From: Panagrolaimus kolymaensis
Taxonomy: Eukaryota > Nematoda > Chromadorea > Rhabditida > Panagrolaimidae
Assembly: GCA_028622995.1 (NCBI GenBank)
Contig: JAJQJQ010000004.1
Coordinates: 6,448,001-6,512,000, forward strand
DNA length: 64,000 nt
Reading direction: 5' to 3'
Part shown: positions 22,014 through 33,065 of the stretch, piece after piece
Layout: each line of letters opens with the position of its first letter
Position numbering within the stretch: the stretch's first letter is position 1
The notes under the pieces: generated by a model
What the model was told of the DNA's origin: nothing
Database searches by the model: none
What the model saw: the letters and a program-made list of their open reading frames with translations, nothing else
Made by a program: the position numbers and the translations under genes

Positions 22014-22927
22014 ATTTTTTAAAAATTTTAATAAAATTTTCTTTAAAATTTTTGCTACCTTTTTTCGCATTTTTTTTTATGAAAAAACCATTCAAAAAAG
22101 TATGTTCGACATTTAAAAAGAAAAATTTAAAGGATTACCCATATATTTTTTTCGTTCAATTTCGCGCCATTATTTGTTTCTTTCATACATATTTTTTTTA
22201 TTTTTTCGCGTGTTTTTTTATTTATATTTTTTTCATTCAATTTTTTTAAACTAGTTTATCCCTCTTCCTCCTTCTCGTCATCTCGTCATGATGTGTTCAT
22301 GGGAATGGGAAGTAGCTAAAAAAAATGAGCGAACTGATGGCTGATATATGCATGTATGTGTGCGGTTAAAGAAAAGCAGCAGGAACAACTCCAAAAAGTC
22401 AAAATCAAAAAAGCTCTCTTCTTTTTTTTTCAAAATATAAAAAAACGTTGACGGATCCACTCATCATCTGTCAGTAGTTGGTTAGTTGGGAAGCAAAAAT
22501 GAAGAATATTTTTTAAGCGTCAAAAATATTTTTATTTTTATCTTTTGACGAGTTTTTTTATTGTTGTGTATGGATATTAGGGATGGAATAGAATAGATAT
22601 GGATGAGAAAAAAAAAATAAATATGTATGAAAATATTCTAAAAAAAATGTTAGAATTTTTTTAATAAGTAAAAAATTATTTTTATAACCGCGATTTTTTT
22701 GTTGTTGACAAACGCTTCAAATAAAAATAATAACTTTTTTTTTGTTTCATACTGATTTATAAAAAAAGGAACTTTTAATGTTTTTGTTTTTTATGATTTT
22801 CAACAGCTGTTAATAACTTTAACTTTTTATGAAAATATTTTTAAAACTTTATTCTATAATGTTTATTTTTTTATATTTTATCTTTCTTTTTTTTTATAAA
22901 TTTTCATGAATTTAACTTCCCCCGCAC

Positions 22928-23335
22928 TAGTGTTAAATTACCGACCGACTTTTTACCGACCGATTTACCGACCGACCGTTTTTTTATACCGACATTTTAC
23001 CGACTTTACCGACCGACAAAATTTTATACCGACATTTTTTTCTAAAGTTCTTATCAGGATTTGTTTTTCTTAAAAAGTAAATAGAAATACTAATTTTTTT
23101 GATGTTATTCATCACTTTAATATTAAAAAAATGTATTTTTGACTAAGAACTGAAAGTTTTGTTGATTTTCTGACTCGAAAAAAGATTTTATATCGACTAA
23201 TTACCGACCGATTTACCGACCGACCATATTTTTATACCGACTTTTTACCGACTTTACCGACCGGGAGCAATTTCCATACCGACAATTTTTTGAATTTACC
23301 GACTTTTTTGTCGGTCGGTCGGTAATTTAACACTA
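22928..23335. mobile_element. 408-bp hAT-like MITE rich in ACCGACC
   Basis: 22-bp terminal inverted repeats (TAGTGTTAAATTACC...) and a perfect 8-bp target duplication, ccccgcac (22920-22927 and 23336-23343), define the ends. TSD length and the TAGTG-type terminus fit the hAT superfamily. The interior is non-coding and consists largely of clustered ACCGACCG/ATACCGAC words in one orientation on the left and up to the centre, with the reverse only at the right end. Confidence 0.9.
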
Positions 23336-26300
23336 CCCCGCACTTTTCCCTAAAACTTAATTTTTTCAAAAATAATATTTTAAAAAGTAATACAAAAACT
23401 CTAAGAATTTTTACTTACTTTCTTTTTATATTTATTTTTCTGTTCTGTCTCTTTCACTATGTTTAAAGTCTTGCATCTTTGCATGTTTAAGTATGTCTAA
23501 AAACGAATGTATGTTGTGAAAGTTCTATTCATTCACCAAAAATAGCAACTACTTTTTCGAACGAAGGCCTTAATTAATAATATTCTTTCTTTCTTCTTTC
23601 TTTTTTCCATTTCGTTAGACTCCGTGTTTTTGCTAGTTCGTTGTTGCTTTTCACATTGCGTCTTTTTTTTTTGTTGAGTGGCGGCGATGGCATGCTTTTT
23701 TTTCTCGCGCATATTTTTTGGTATTGCTTGCTTTTTTACTTTCTTGGTCACTTTTTTTTATGCAAAACATTTTTTTTACGCCTCAAGAGAGAAAAGACGG
23801 TTTTTACAAGAACAATTTTATATTACGGAAGTTAGCTACCTATTTTTATGATTTCCGGATTCGAACTATTTTTATTTATATTGTGTTTTCTATATTTTTA
23901 GGTTTTGTGTATGAAAACCAAAAGCTTTCATAAAATTTGTTAGAAAAAAAGAAAATCCACCGAAGAAGAAAAAAAAGTGTTCGCACTCCATTTTTCTTTT
24001 TCATTATGTTTGTGTATTTATTTATTTATTTTTATTGTTGTTCATTCAATTTCTCTTTTTTTAAAAAGGGTGCCATAACTGCATTAAGCTTCGGCAACCG
24101 GCGGTTGGCGGAAGGCTAATTGTTAAATTGCGCAAAAATTGCTTTTTTCTTTTTCTTTTTTTCTGGAAAATATAAAGAACGCGCGAACAACGAACGCAAA
24201 ACTGGTTTCCTCTTTTTTTTCTTTTATTCTCGTGTTCTCTCTCTTTTTTTTAATATTCATTTCTCTCTTTTAAAATGTGTGTGTGCCAAATTTTTATTCA
24301 TTTTTATATGGTTTGGCACCCCTCTTTTTTTCTGAATGAGTGAAATGGTTAGTGGTTGTTGTTGTTGTCAATCTTCATTGTCAACATCCTCAACCCTCCT
24401 CGGACAAAAGGGCATAGAAAAAAAGCTTTTTTTAGTGACAGTTCATTTAAAATTTCTTTGAGTGAATGGGTAAGTTTATGTTAGGCTTTTGGGAAAAATT
24501 TGCATAAGTTAACATCTTTTTTTTATTGTTTGTAATAACAATGGTTTTGGGGTTATTTTGAATTTTTTTCATTATTGAACTTTACAGTAACCATAACAAA
24601 AAAGGCTATTTTTATAATTATTTCTTTGAATCAGAAATTTTGATATTTTGTAAACTTGGACTTGCATTTCCTTGCCCGAAGCATTTCCGAGTGGATTCTA
24701 ATTTTTTTAATTTTATCATTTGTTTTTGTTTGTTTTGATTATTTACAAAAGTAAACAATGTTTTTCGCACAATTTTCCACAGAAAAAAAAATTATCTCAT
24801 TAATCTTCTTTTATATTCGTTTCTTTCTTTTAAAACATTTCACAATTCTTCAATTTTCATTTTCAATAATAATTTTTCTTCCCTCAAAAAAATGCCAAAC
24901 TTTTGTCAGTTCATCACTCAAAAATGAAGAAGAAAAAATTTATTCAAAATGGAAAAAGGAAAAAGGAGTAAACTTGAGTTACAACTTGTCAATTATTTGG
25001 TGACAACCGGCTCGCTTGCTTGCTTTTACCCATCTCTCAGAAAAACGACGACATTCATTTTTTTTACTCATCTTTTTTTTCTACCCCGTCTTCTTCGCCC
25101 GTAGCCTTTTTAACTGCTAATTTTTGCCTTTGGTCAAAGGAATTATTCCTTCTTGTTTTTCATAACTTAAGTTTTTTTTCTTCTTTACAAAAAAATAAAC
25201 CGATGAAACAAATTTGTGGCAATTGTCTATTTCTTTTTTTTACAAAGTGTTTTTGGGATGATGACAGATGTTAAAAATTATTATTATTATTACTTACTTT
25301 TCTTTATTTTTTATTTTATTATGCGCGAAAAAAAAGACAAGAAAGGAATTAGGCAAAACAATGGAAAAAAACTGGATAACGAGGATCAAGTATTCTTCTT
25401 TCTTTTTTTTCGTTTTTGTAAAGTGCGTTAATTGATGGAACATAATTTAATTTTATATAATTTTTATAAATCTTGTTTTTGGTAACAAAAAAAAACGATT
25501 AAGAGGGCCTTGTTTTTGGTAAAATTGGATTGGTTAATTGACGACGACAAATTGGATCGTTTTATTTTTTTATTATTTTTGTTGTTTGTTTGTTGGAGGA
25601 TTTAAGCCGAAGAGATGGTAGTTGAAAATGAATCAAATGAGCCACATAAATAAGAATAGTCTATTGTTTACTTTTTTAAACAAAATTTTGCTTAAAAATT
25701 CTTAGGATTACTGTAAACATTTAATGAAAAATTTAAGTTGTCTCAAAACAAAATAATTAAATCTTTATAATTATCTTTCTGGAATTTTGGTTAATTTTAT
25801 AATTTAAAAAATAATAAATTTTTTCCTTGTTTGTCTCCATTTTTTATTACTTTTTTATTATATTTTTTTTATTTTTTTGGCTTCCGACCGATGATGCTAT
25901 AAAAAAACTTTTATATAATATTTTTCTTTGGTATAATTCAATTCAATATTTTTTCTCTTCATGCTTTTTGCTTGCTTTTTTTGACTTCCAAAATAAAATG
26001 TGTAAGTGCATATTTTTTTGCCACTAAAAATAACAAAGTTTTTTTCTTTTTCATTTTTTTTAAAAGTCATAATTTTTTTTTGTGAAGGCGGCATTTTTTT
26101 ATAATAATAAAACTTTCATCGCCTTCCTTTTTTTGGTGGAAGCGCGCTTCTGCCCTCTTTTTTTCGTTAGTCGAAGCTATGTCAAACTTTTGGGATGGCA
26201 AAGAAGTCCTTCTAAAAAAACTTATGCCTTTAGGCTATCTTTTTATTTTTATTTTGTGGTTAAGCAGCAATAGCAAAAAAATGGAGAGATGATGGTCAGT

Positions 26301-26521
26301 CATCAAAAGTTATTGACAGCAATATTTGTTGTATGTATTTGCTTTCTTTCTTTATTTCCAATTGGTCACTCAAATATCTAAAATTTAAAAAAGAAGATTG
26401 ACAATTTTTGATAATACATATTTCTTCATTGCTTTTTTTGTGAAGTTAAAAAAATATTAGTAAAAAAAGAAAATATTTAACTTTTTTAAAGAAAGCTTTA
26501 AATATATTTAGTGAGAATCAA

Positions 26522-26628
26522 GATAGTAACAAAGTTCAAAAAATTATTACCAAATTTTAATTATTCTCAATCACCAAAAAAGAGAGTAACAAATTATTTA
26601 AAATTATTGTAAAATTTCGGTTACTATC
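26522..26628. repeat. Paired 47-bp palindromic units
   Basis: Units 26522-26568 and 26582-26628 are separated by 13 bases. Arms are GATAGTAAC/ATTATTCTC and GAGAGTAAC/GTTACTATC. Confidence 0.7.
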
Positions 26629-27206
26629 ATTCTTTCTTGAAATTGCTTATTTTTAATCCATTTTTTTTATTTTCTCAACATTCATTTATGTAATTCTGAC
26701 ATTCACAAACACCCTCTTCAACATTTCCCTCCTATGGCAAACTTCCATTGACATTCATTTTAACCTAAAGCATTTTCTCACTCTTAACCCCTGAAAAATT
26801 CCATAAAAAAATAAAAAATAGTTTTGTCCAACACTTTGCAATCATGCCTCCCATTCCATTCTCTCTTTTTTTTTAATTCAAGAGTGTTAATTGTCTTGTT
26901 ATTATTATTATTTTTTTTTTTCAATGGCGTCTTCATCTTCTCACAGTAGGTGGGCTTCCATCCCTTCCCGAGAGAAAGGAAAAAGCTTTAAGGGATCAAG
27001 TTTTTAGTTTTTTCGTTTCTTTTGTTTACCACCTGTTTGACAGCGACAGAAGCCTTCCAATTCAAAAGCTCAAAAACTTAAACACACAGCAGGACGACTC
27101 ACTTTTTTATTATTTTGCCCTAAAAGAAGATAGTTGTTTTACATGTTCCAAAACAAAAGGCAGATATTTATTTATTGTATGATTTTGACTTTTTTACTTA
27201 AAAAAT

Positions 27207-27253
27207 GACAGTAATTAAATTTAAGCAATTATGGTAAAAAATGAGTTACTATC
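27207..27253. repeat. 47-bp palindromic unit
   Basis: Arms GACAGTAAT and GTTACTATC, 47 bp overall. Confidence 0.65.
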
Positions 27254-29506
27254 AATTTTTGTAAAAATCTTAAAATTTTTACACCTAACTAATTTTGTCA
27301 AAGTTTTAACCTTATCCATTCCAATGGCATCGAAAGACAAGGATATTTACGGTTGAATGAATTAATTTATATTTTTTTTACATTTGCGCGAGAAACCTGC
27401 AATTTTTTTTATTATAATTTTTTTTTCTCGAGTCAATGAACTAACTTTTTCTTTTCTTTCTCCTTGTTATTATTATTCTAAGACTAAAATAGACACTAGG
27501 TTGCTGTTGTCGTTGAGTTATGTCAAAGTCAAAAAGGAGAAGAAAAAAAATTAGGTAAGAATGTCGTCGTTGCTCTTCGACATCGTCGTCGCGCAACCAA
27601 CATTGCGATTCGAGAGAAACATGGATTGGAATGCCAATGATGAAGGATAAAAATAGGTGGTAGTGGTGGGCCCAAACTAAAAAATATATAATGCTTTTAC
27701 GCTTGAATGAATTTTTCCAACAACAAAAAAAGGAAAACTTTTTCTTCTTTTTTCCAAGGAAAAAAGTTTTTCCTTTTTTTACGTTTTTCTTAAGATTTTG
27801 TGTTTTTGGTTTTGGTTCATTATAGTTTTTTTCTTGTTGTTGTTGGAAAAAAAGAAGCCAAGCTGCTTTGTTGTTGCTGGACGTCTTCCTGGGCGGTGTC
27901 TTTCTTCTTTGAATTTTTTTGTTTTTGAAGCGTAAAATATAATTAAAATAAAATTGAGGAAAACCTACTATTTTATTCTATATTATTCTTTTTGTTGCAT
28001 TTTTTCTTTTTTTGTTGTTGAAAGCGTTTCTTTTAAGAAATAATAATAATGCTTTTTTGGTTGCTACCAAAAAAAGGAATTATAAACTTTTAAGGATTTA
28101 AAAAATTGCTATTTTTAGAAGCTTGTTTTTAATATTTTTTGTGTTAAGTTCGATTTGATTGGAATTTTTTTAAAATAACTAAAAGCTAGTATTCAGTAAG
28201 TCTTGTACTTTTTAAGTTTATTAATTTTTTCTTTATCAAATTAAGTCCAAACAAAAACATCCAACTTTGATTCATTCCCAGGATACTTGATCATCTCTGC
28301 CTGCCCTCTTCATTTTGAAGAAAACATCGAATAAAACCATTTCCATATTATCCCGGCTTTTATCTTTCTTTTCTCCAGATATATCCCAGTGCTTTTTTTT
28401 ATCCTTAATTAAAGCATATTTAGCCGCTTCCTTTTAAGGACATCTTTCCAACAAAAAAAGTCCATCATCAAAGCTTTTAACTTTTTATTTTTCCATCCAT
28501 GTGTCGTGTCCAAAAACAACTAATGGTTTTTTTTCTTTTATTATTTTCACACCTTTTTTCCATCTTTCATTTTCTCAATTTTTTCTATCTCATCTTCAAG
28601 TGAAAAACATGGCATTGCCAAATAAAAAGTGAGGGTCAAGTATGTACCAAAATTATGATCTCATGTTTTTTTTGAAAGTAAAAAATAAAAAACACATGTT
28701 CTCATTCATTCATTATTTTTTGTCGCCTTTTGTGAATAATTATTATTGGTCATCAATTCTTTTGTTTCTGTTCAACCAGAAAAGAGGCCTCCTGTAGTTT
28801 TTTTTCTTGCTTTTTGCGCACACTCGGACACTCACATTCATTCGCACATGCCAATGTTTATGTCCAAGGAGGGAGATGAGTAGAAATGAGGAATCCACTC
28901 ATTTTCTAAGCTCCGCCTACCTAATTTGCCACGAAAAAAAAATGCCTAATACTCTTTTGTTTTTGTTCAATGAAAAAAATTTTTTTTTATGGACTATGAT
29001 TTTAGTTAGTCAATCGTGTGCCACTATTATCCTGCCATTGAAAAAGCAGACGACGGTTAGTTAAAACTTTAGCATTATTTATTTTTTACTTTTTTTTCTT
29101 CGCCTTTTTTTAAAGCCAAAAAAACTAGTATCTTTTCTTTTTTACTAAATCCCTCTCTTCTTCATTTTTGTTTGTTTGTGGCTTCTTTTTTTTGAAAATG
29201 AAGAGTTAATTAAAAATTCTTAGTGACTGACTTGGATTCACTTCTTTTTTTCTTTTAGTTTTTCGTTGTTGTGGTTAAGGACGTCGGATTTAAAATAAAA
29301 AAAGTAGTAGTAGTTTTAAAAAAGAAGTATCACGCAACATTATTTTTTTTTATTTTGTCAAGTGAAATTTCGTTGGAATGAAATATAAAAAAAATAAAGA
29401 GGAAATCGTAAATTTATTTGGTTGTTTTTTTTTGTTTGTGAAAATTACGCTGAAATTAATGCAACTTTGGCAGCATCTTTTTTGCAGAAAGTTTTTGGAT
29501 AAAAAT

Positions 29507-29606
29507 GATAGCAATAAAGATTTTGGAAAAATTGTCTAAATTTTGTTACCATCATTAATGATAGTAAGTTATTTTCGTTTACTATTTTCAATTTTTTATT
29601 ACTATC
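29507..29606. repeat. Paired 47-bp palindromic units
   Basis: Units 29507-29553 (GATAGCAAT/GTTACCATC) and 29560-29606 (GATAGTAAG/ATTACTATC) are six bases apart. Confidence 0.7.
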
Positions 29607-30078
29607 ATTCAACTTGTTTGTTTTTTTTGGTTGATAAATAATTTTTACCTTCGACTTTATTTTTTGAGCTTCTGGTTTTGTACTTACTTGAATTCATCAA
29701 GCGTCAAGAGGATATGTCCATTTTTTGTGTATTTGTCAGTGGAGGATTATCCCACATCTTGAGCGACGACCAGGTATACAATGAATGAGATATTTATCTA
29801 TCAAAATGAGTGAGTCTATGAAAGGAAAAAAAGGATAAGTACAACAAATTTTATTGACAGACAAAAAAAAAAAATCGATTCATATTTTGTTTGGACATTG
29901 TCCTCGTCGGATTTATGCATTGTTTGATTATGGGATAAACTCACCTGTTTTGGATTAACAAAATCAATCCATTGTTTGTTTTTTTTTGTTGCCTTGAAGG
30001 TATTTTGAAAATTATGAGACCAATTATGTGTAAAAGAAAATTAATTTTTGCCAAGGATTCTAGGATTTAAATAAAAAT

Positions 30079-30179
30079 GATAGTAACTCAAATTTTAAAA
30101 TTATTGCTATAATCATGTTACTATCTTTAGAAGAGAGTAATCAAATTTATGGTTTTATCGTGAAATGTTTGTTACTCTC
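30079..30179. repeat. Paired 47-bp palindromic units
   Basis: Units 30079-30125 (GATAGTAAC/GTTACTATC) and 30133-30179 (GAGAGTAAT/GTTACTCTC) are seven bases apart. The second unit has changed both arms to GAGAG/CTCTC. Confidence 0.75.
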
Positions 30180-30774
30180 AATTTTTCATTCGCTTTCAAA
30201 GTTTCTCAGAAAACCATATTTAACCTTTTCTTTTTTTGTTGCTACAGATTGTTCATTTCTCACCATTTCTTTTTCTTTTTTTGGAGTTCTTTACTTTTCT
30301 TTTTTTCCTCTTATTCTCTTCATCTTGCGCATACACGTAAACAAATATACTTGACAAAAATATAAAATATAAAATAAGATGATGGCGTCGACGACGATGA
30401 AGAAGAAGAAGAAAAAAAAGAACACGACGACAAAGCTGTGTTTCTTGTTGTTATTTTAAAATATATTTGTTATTAGCCGTTGTCCACCTACCTCTCTCAC
30501 CTGAGCTTGTTGAGTGAGTGAGTGAGTTACTTCCGTTCTTTTTTTTTCGTTGTTCTTTCATTCATTGTTTTTGTTCGTTCGTTACTTTATGGTGGTCAAT
30601 GAAAAAACTTAAGTAAATAATACATACATATGTGCTTACTACCTTCTGTCATCTGCGTTTTCGTAGTCTTGTTTTTCTTTACTTCAAACAATAAAAAAAA
30701 AGGTTTCTTTTTAAATAAGTTAAAAAAAATAATTTTTGAAGCAAATTTTTTTTGAAAAGTATATTTAATTATTT

Positions 30775-30875
30775 GAAAGTAAGTCAAAATTTGCGATTAT
30801 TCTAAAAATATTATTACTGTCTCAAAAGATAATAATTAAATTTTAACAATAATTTTTATTTTTATTGTTACCCTC
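30775..30875. repeat. Paired palindromic units, diverged
   Basis: Units 30775-30821 (GAAAGTAAG/ATTACTGTC) and 30828-30875 (GATAATAAT/GTTACCCTC) keep the spacing but have imperfect arms. Confidence 0.5.
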
Positions 30876-32003
30876 TTTCTTGTTGTCGCTATTATAAATT
30901 TTGGCTTTCCTCAATTATTTAGTTTTCAAAGAAAAAAAAGTTTACATTTTTATTATTTTTTATTATTATTTATTCAAGAAAATTTGTATATACTTTTTTT
31001 TCGGCGTCCACTGTGTTTTTTAATATTTTCGTTTTCATACGAAAGTCATTTTTTTTTATGCAAAGTAGTGCCATCCTGCGGCGGTTTTTTTTTCTTTGGC
31101 TTCTTTGCATATTTTTTTTAAATTTTGATGGAGCAAAAACTGACTTTTTTTTTGTCGAAATATTTAAAGAATGAAAAGAACTTAACATTCTTTAAGAGGA
31201 GAAAAAAAAGATCGGATTTCAAATTCGAAAAATCCGAAAAAGAAAGAAAATTTTATTTTCTGTTTTAAAGTCAAAAACAAAAAAATCTTTGTTTTCTTGC
31301 TTGCCAAAAAGTAAAATTGGATACTTTTTTAGCCTCAAAAACATTTCCCATCCTTTGTTTTTCTCTCGATGAAGAATGAAGCTCAAAGGATTTAGAAGCT
31401 TTTCCACAAATTTCTTTTACACTGACTTTTTTCAACGATCATCAAAGAAAAGAAAAAATCGAACACTTACTTTTTTTTCATTTGTTGATTTTTGACTTCT
31501 TTTTTCTTTCTTCTTTTGCTTCCCGGATGTGACCCTTCTCTTTTTTTGTTTGTATCCTCAAAAACTGAAGAAAAAAATGCTCTCTTTAAAAATGCGAAGA
31601 AAAGAAAGAAAGTTTATACAAAAAAAAAAAATAAACTTAAGAGCCTAGCAACTTTTTTTTCTCAACTTTTGTCGCCGTCCTTCACCAATCTTTGAAGTCT
31701 ATTGTTTTTTTTTGACTCCTGTGTTGCATCTTTTTTTTTGATGGAAGAAAGAAAAAATAAATATGCAAAACTAAACTCAATGCCATTCCAGAAAAAGTCT
31801 TTCTCTAAGCCTTTTTTTGTTTACAAAATGAATGAAAGTCACCGTATTTTTTGCTGCTTTTGCTTTTTGAGGCGATGACAAAAAAAAAATGACGGCTTTA
31901 TTTTTTGTGGATCAAACAGTTGAGGCAAAAATAATATTTGTTGGTAATATTTTTAATTTAGTGAAAAAAAAATTTTTTTTTTTAATCTGCTTGATTATAA
32001 TTT

Positions 32004-32050
32004 GATAGTAATCAGTTTTTAGCACGTTTTTTCAAAATTTTGTAACTTTC
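32004..32050. repeat. 47-bp palindromic unit
   Basis: GATAGTAAT at the left and GTAACTTTC at the right, 47 bp overall. Confidence 0.5.
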
Positions 32051-32100
32051 ACTCACTTTCATTGCAAAATCAAAAACCAATAAATTGCATTTTGAATTAA

Positions 32101-32481
32101 AGGACCATGCTCTTTTGATCTTTTTTGAAATTTGTTTTCAAAACCGCGGCTGGATATTCCATCATGCCGCAACATTGCAAAATGCAAAAGCCTTTGTTCC
32201 AATACTTAGAAAATTTTTTGTTTTTTTGAGAATTTCGCCTACATGATGAAGTCTTATAGCATTAATACTACCTATATTCATTACTTTTAATATGATGAGT
32301 GTCGTAAAGCTATTTAGAAGAGTAGCTACATATGGGCATCATCAGAAAAAAAACAAAAAATCCAAAATTTTTCTAAGTATTGGAACAAAGACTTTTGCAT
32401 TTTGCAATGTTGCAGCATGATGGAATATCCAGCCGCGGTTTTGAAAACAAATTTCAAAAAAGATCAAAAGAGCATGGTCCT
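32101..32481. mobile_element. 381-bp fold-back element with ~115-bp inverted arms
   Basis: The outer ~115 bp on each side are inverted copies with only a few mismatches (AGGACCATGCTCTTTTGATC at the left end). The central ~150 bp is not paired. TTAA flanks both ends (32097-32100 and 32482-32485). TTAA suggests a piggyBac-type parent; TA with one more element base on each side (Tc1/mariner) cannot be excluded. There is no coding content. Confidence 0.85.
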
Positions 32482-32485
32482 TTAA

Positions 32486-33065
32486 AGTCATTTTAACCTT
32501 TCATCTTTATTTTTAATTTGTTTGCGAAAACTTAAATTTTTTTTACCATTTTTTTATTTACCTATATATTTTTTATTCTTGACGTCAGACAAAAAATACA
32601 AAAAAAATTAATCCTATCCAAAAAACCCAAACTTTTTAGTATCAAACAAAAATAAATAAAAAGAATTAACCAACTTTTTTTCCGCTGCAATTAAATCTCT
32701 ATTTTTTTTTTATTTTTTTCCTCTCATTTACAGAAGAAGTGAGTATAAATAAAAAAAAAAGCAAGAGAGAGAGAGAAATGATTATATTGACAATTCTATT
32801 TTTTGCTACTTCAAAAATAAAAAACTAAAAAAACTTGACGACAACGACGACCGACGTGGGGCTTCCTTCATTTCTTCCTAAATATTTTTATAGCTAATTT
32901 TTTTTTCTTACTCGCTGCTCGTGTTTGCATTTATTTTTAATATTTATATAAACTTACTTTCTTATTTATAATATTTTTATTTATTTAACTTTTTTTTATT
33001 AGGCAAAACTTTTGACAAAGAAAAAAATAAGAAAGTTTGCAGCTTCAAACACAAACAAAAAAACA
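32486..33065. promoter_or_regulatory. Frizzled 5' region
   Basis: A/T-rich. A GC-rich patch near 32,840-32,870 (gacgacaacgacgaccgacg) is followed by poly-T. A good splice acceptor (tttttttattag) ends at 33001, 65 nt before the frizzled ATG. No donor is needed, so this may be a spliced-leader trans-splice site (inference). Confidence 0.4.

Larger units (their letters stand above)
19257..22919. other. Gene-poor A/T-rich interval
   Basis: Apart from a decayed exon (19,600-19,826) and two 47-bp palindromic units, only low-complexity A/T tracts are visible. A CAG-rich patch near 20,480-20,540 (gcagcagcaggcgacgatg) does not fit a splice model. Confidence 0.5.
23344..32096. other. Long gene-poor interval upstream of frizzled
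   Basis: Mostly poly-A/T and pyrimidine tracts. GC-richer islands occur near 27,560-27,610 (gtcgtcgttgctcttcgac) and 30,380-30,440 (cgtcgacgacgatgaagaag). The 47-bp palindromic unit occurs repeatedly. No open frame combines codon bias, splice sites and family similarity. Enhancer content for the developmental gene downstream is possible (inference). Confidence 0.5.

Noticed and set aside
20117..31695. Many short open frames in the gene-poor interval
   Set aside because: Composition is that of homopolymer DNA (Phe, Lys, Leu, Ser), with no supporting starts, splice sites or similarity.
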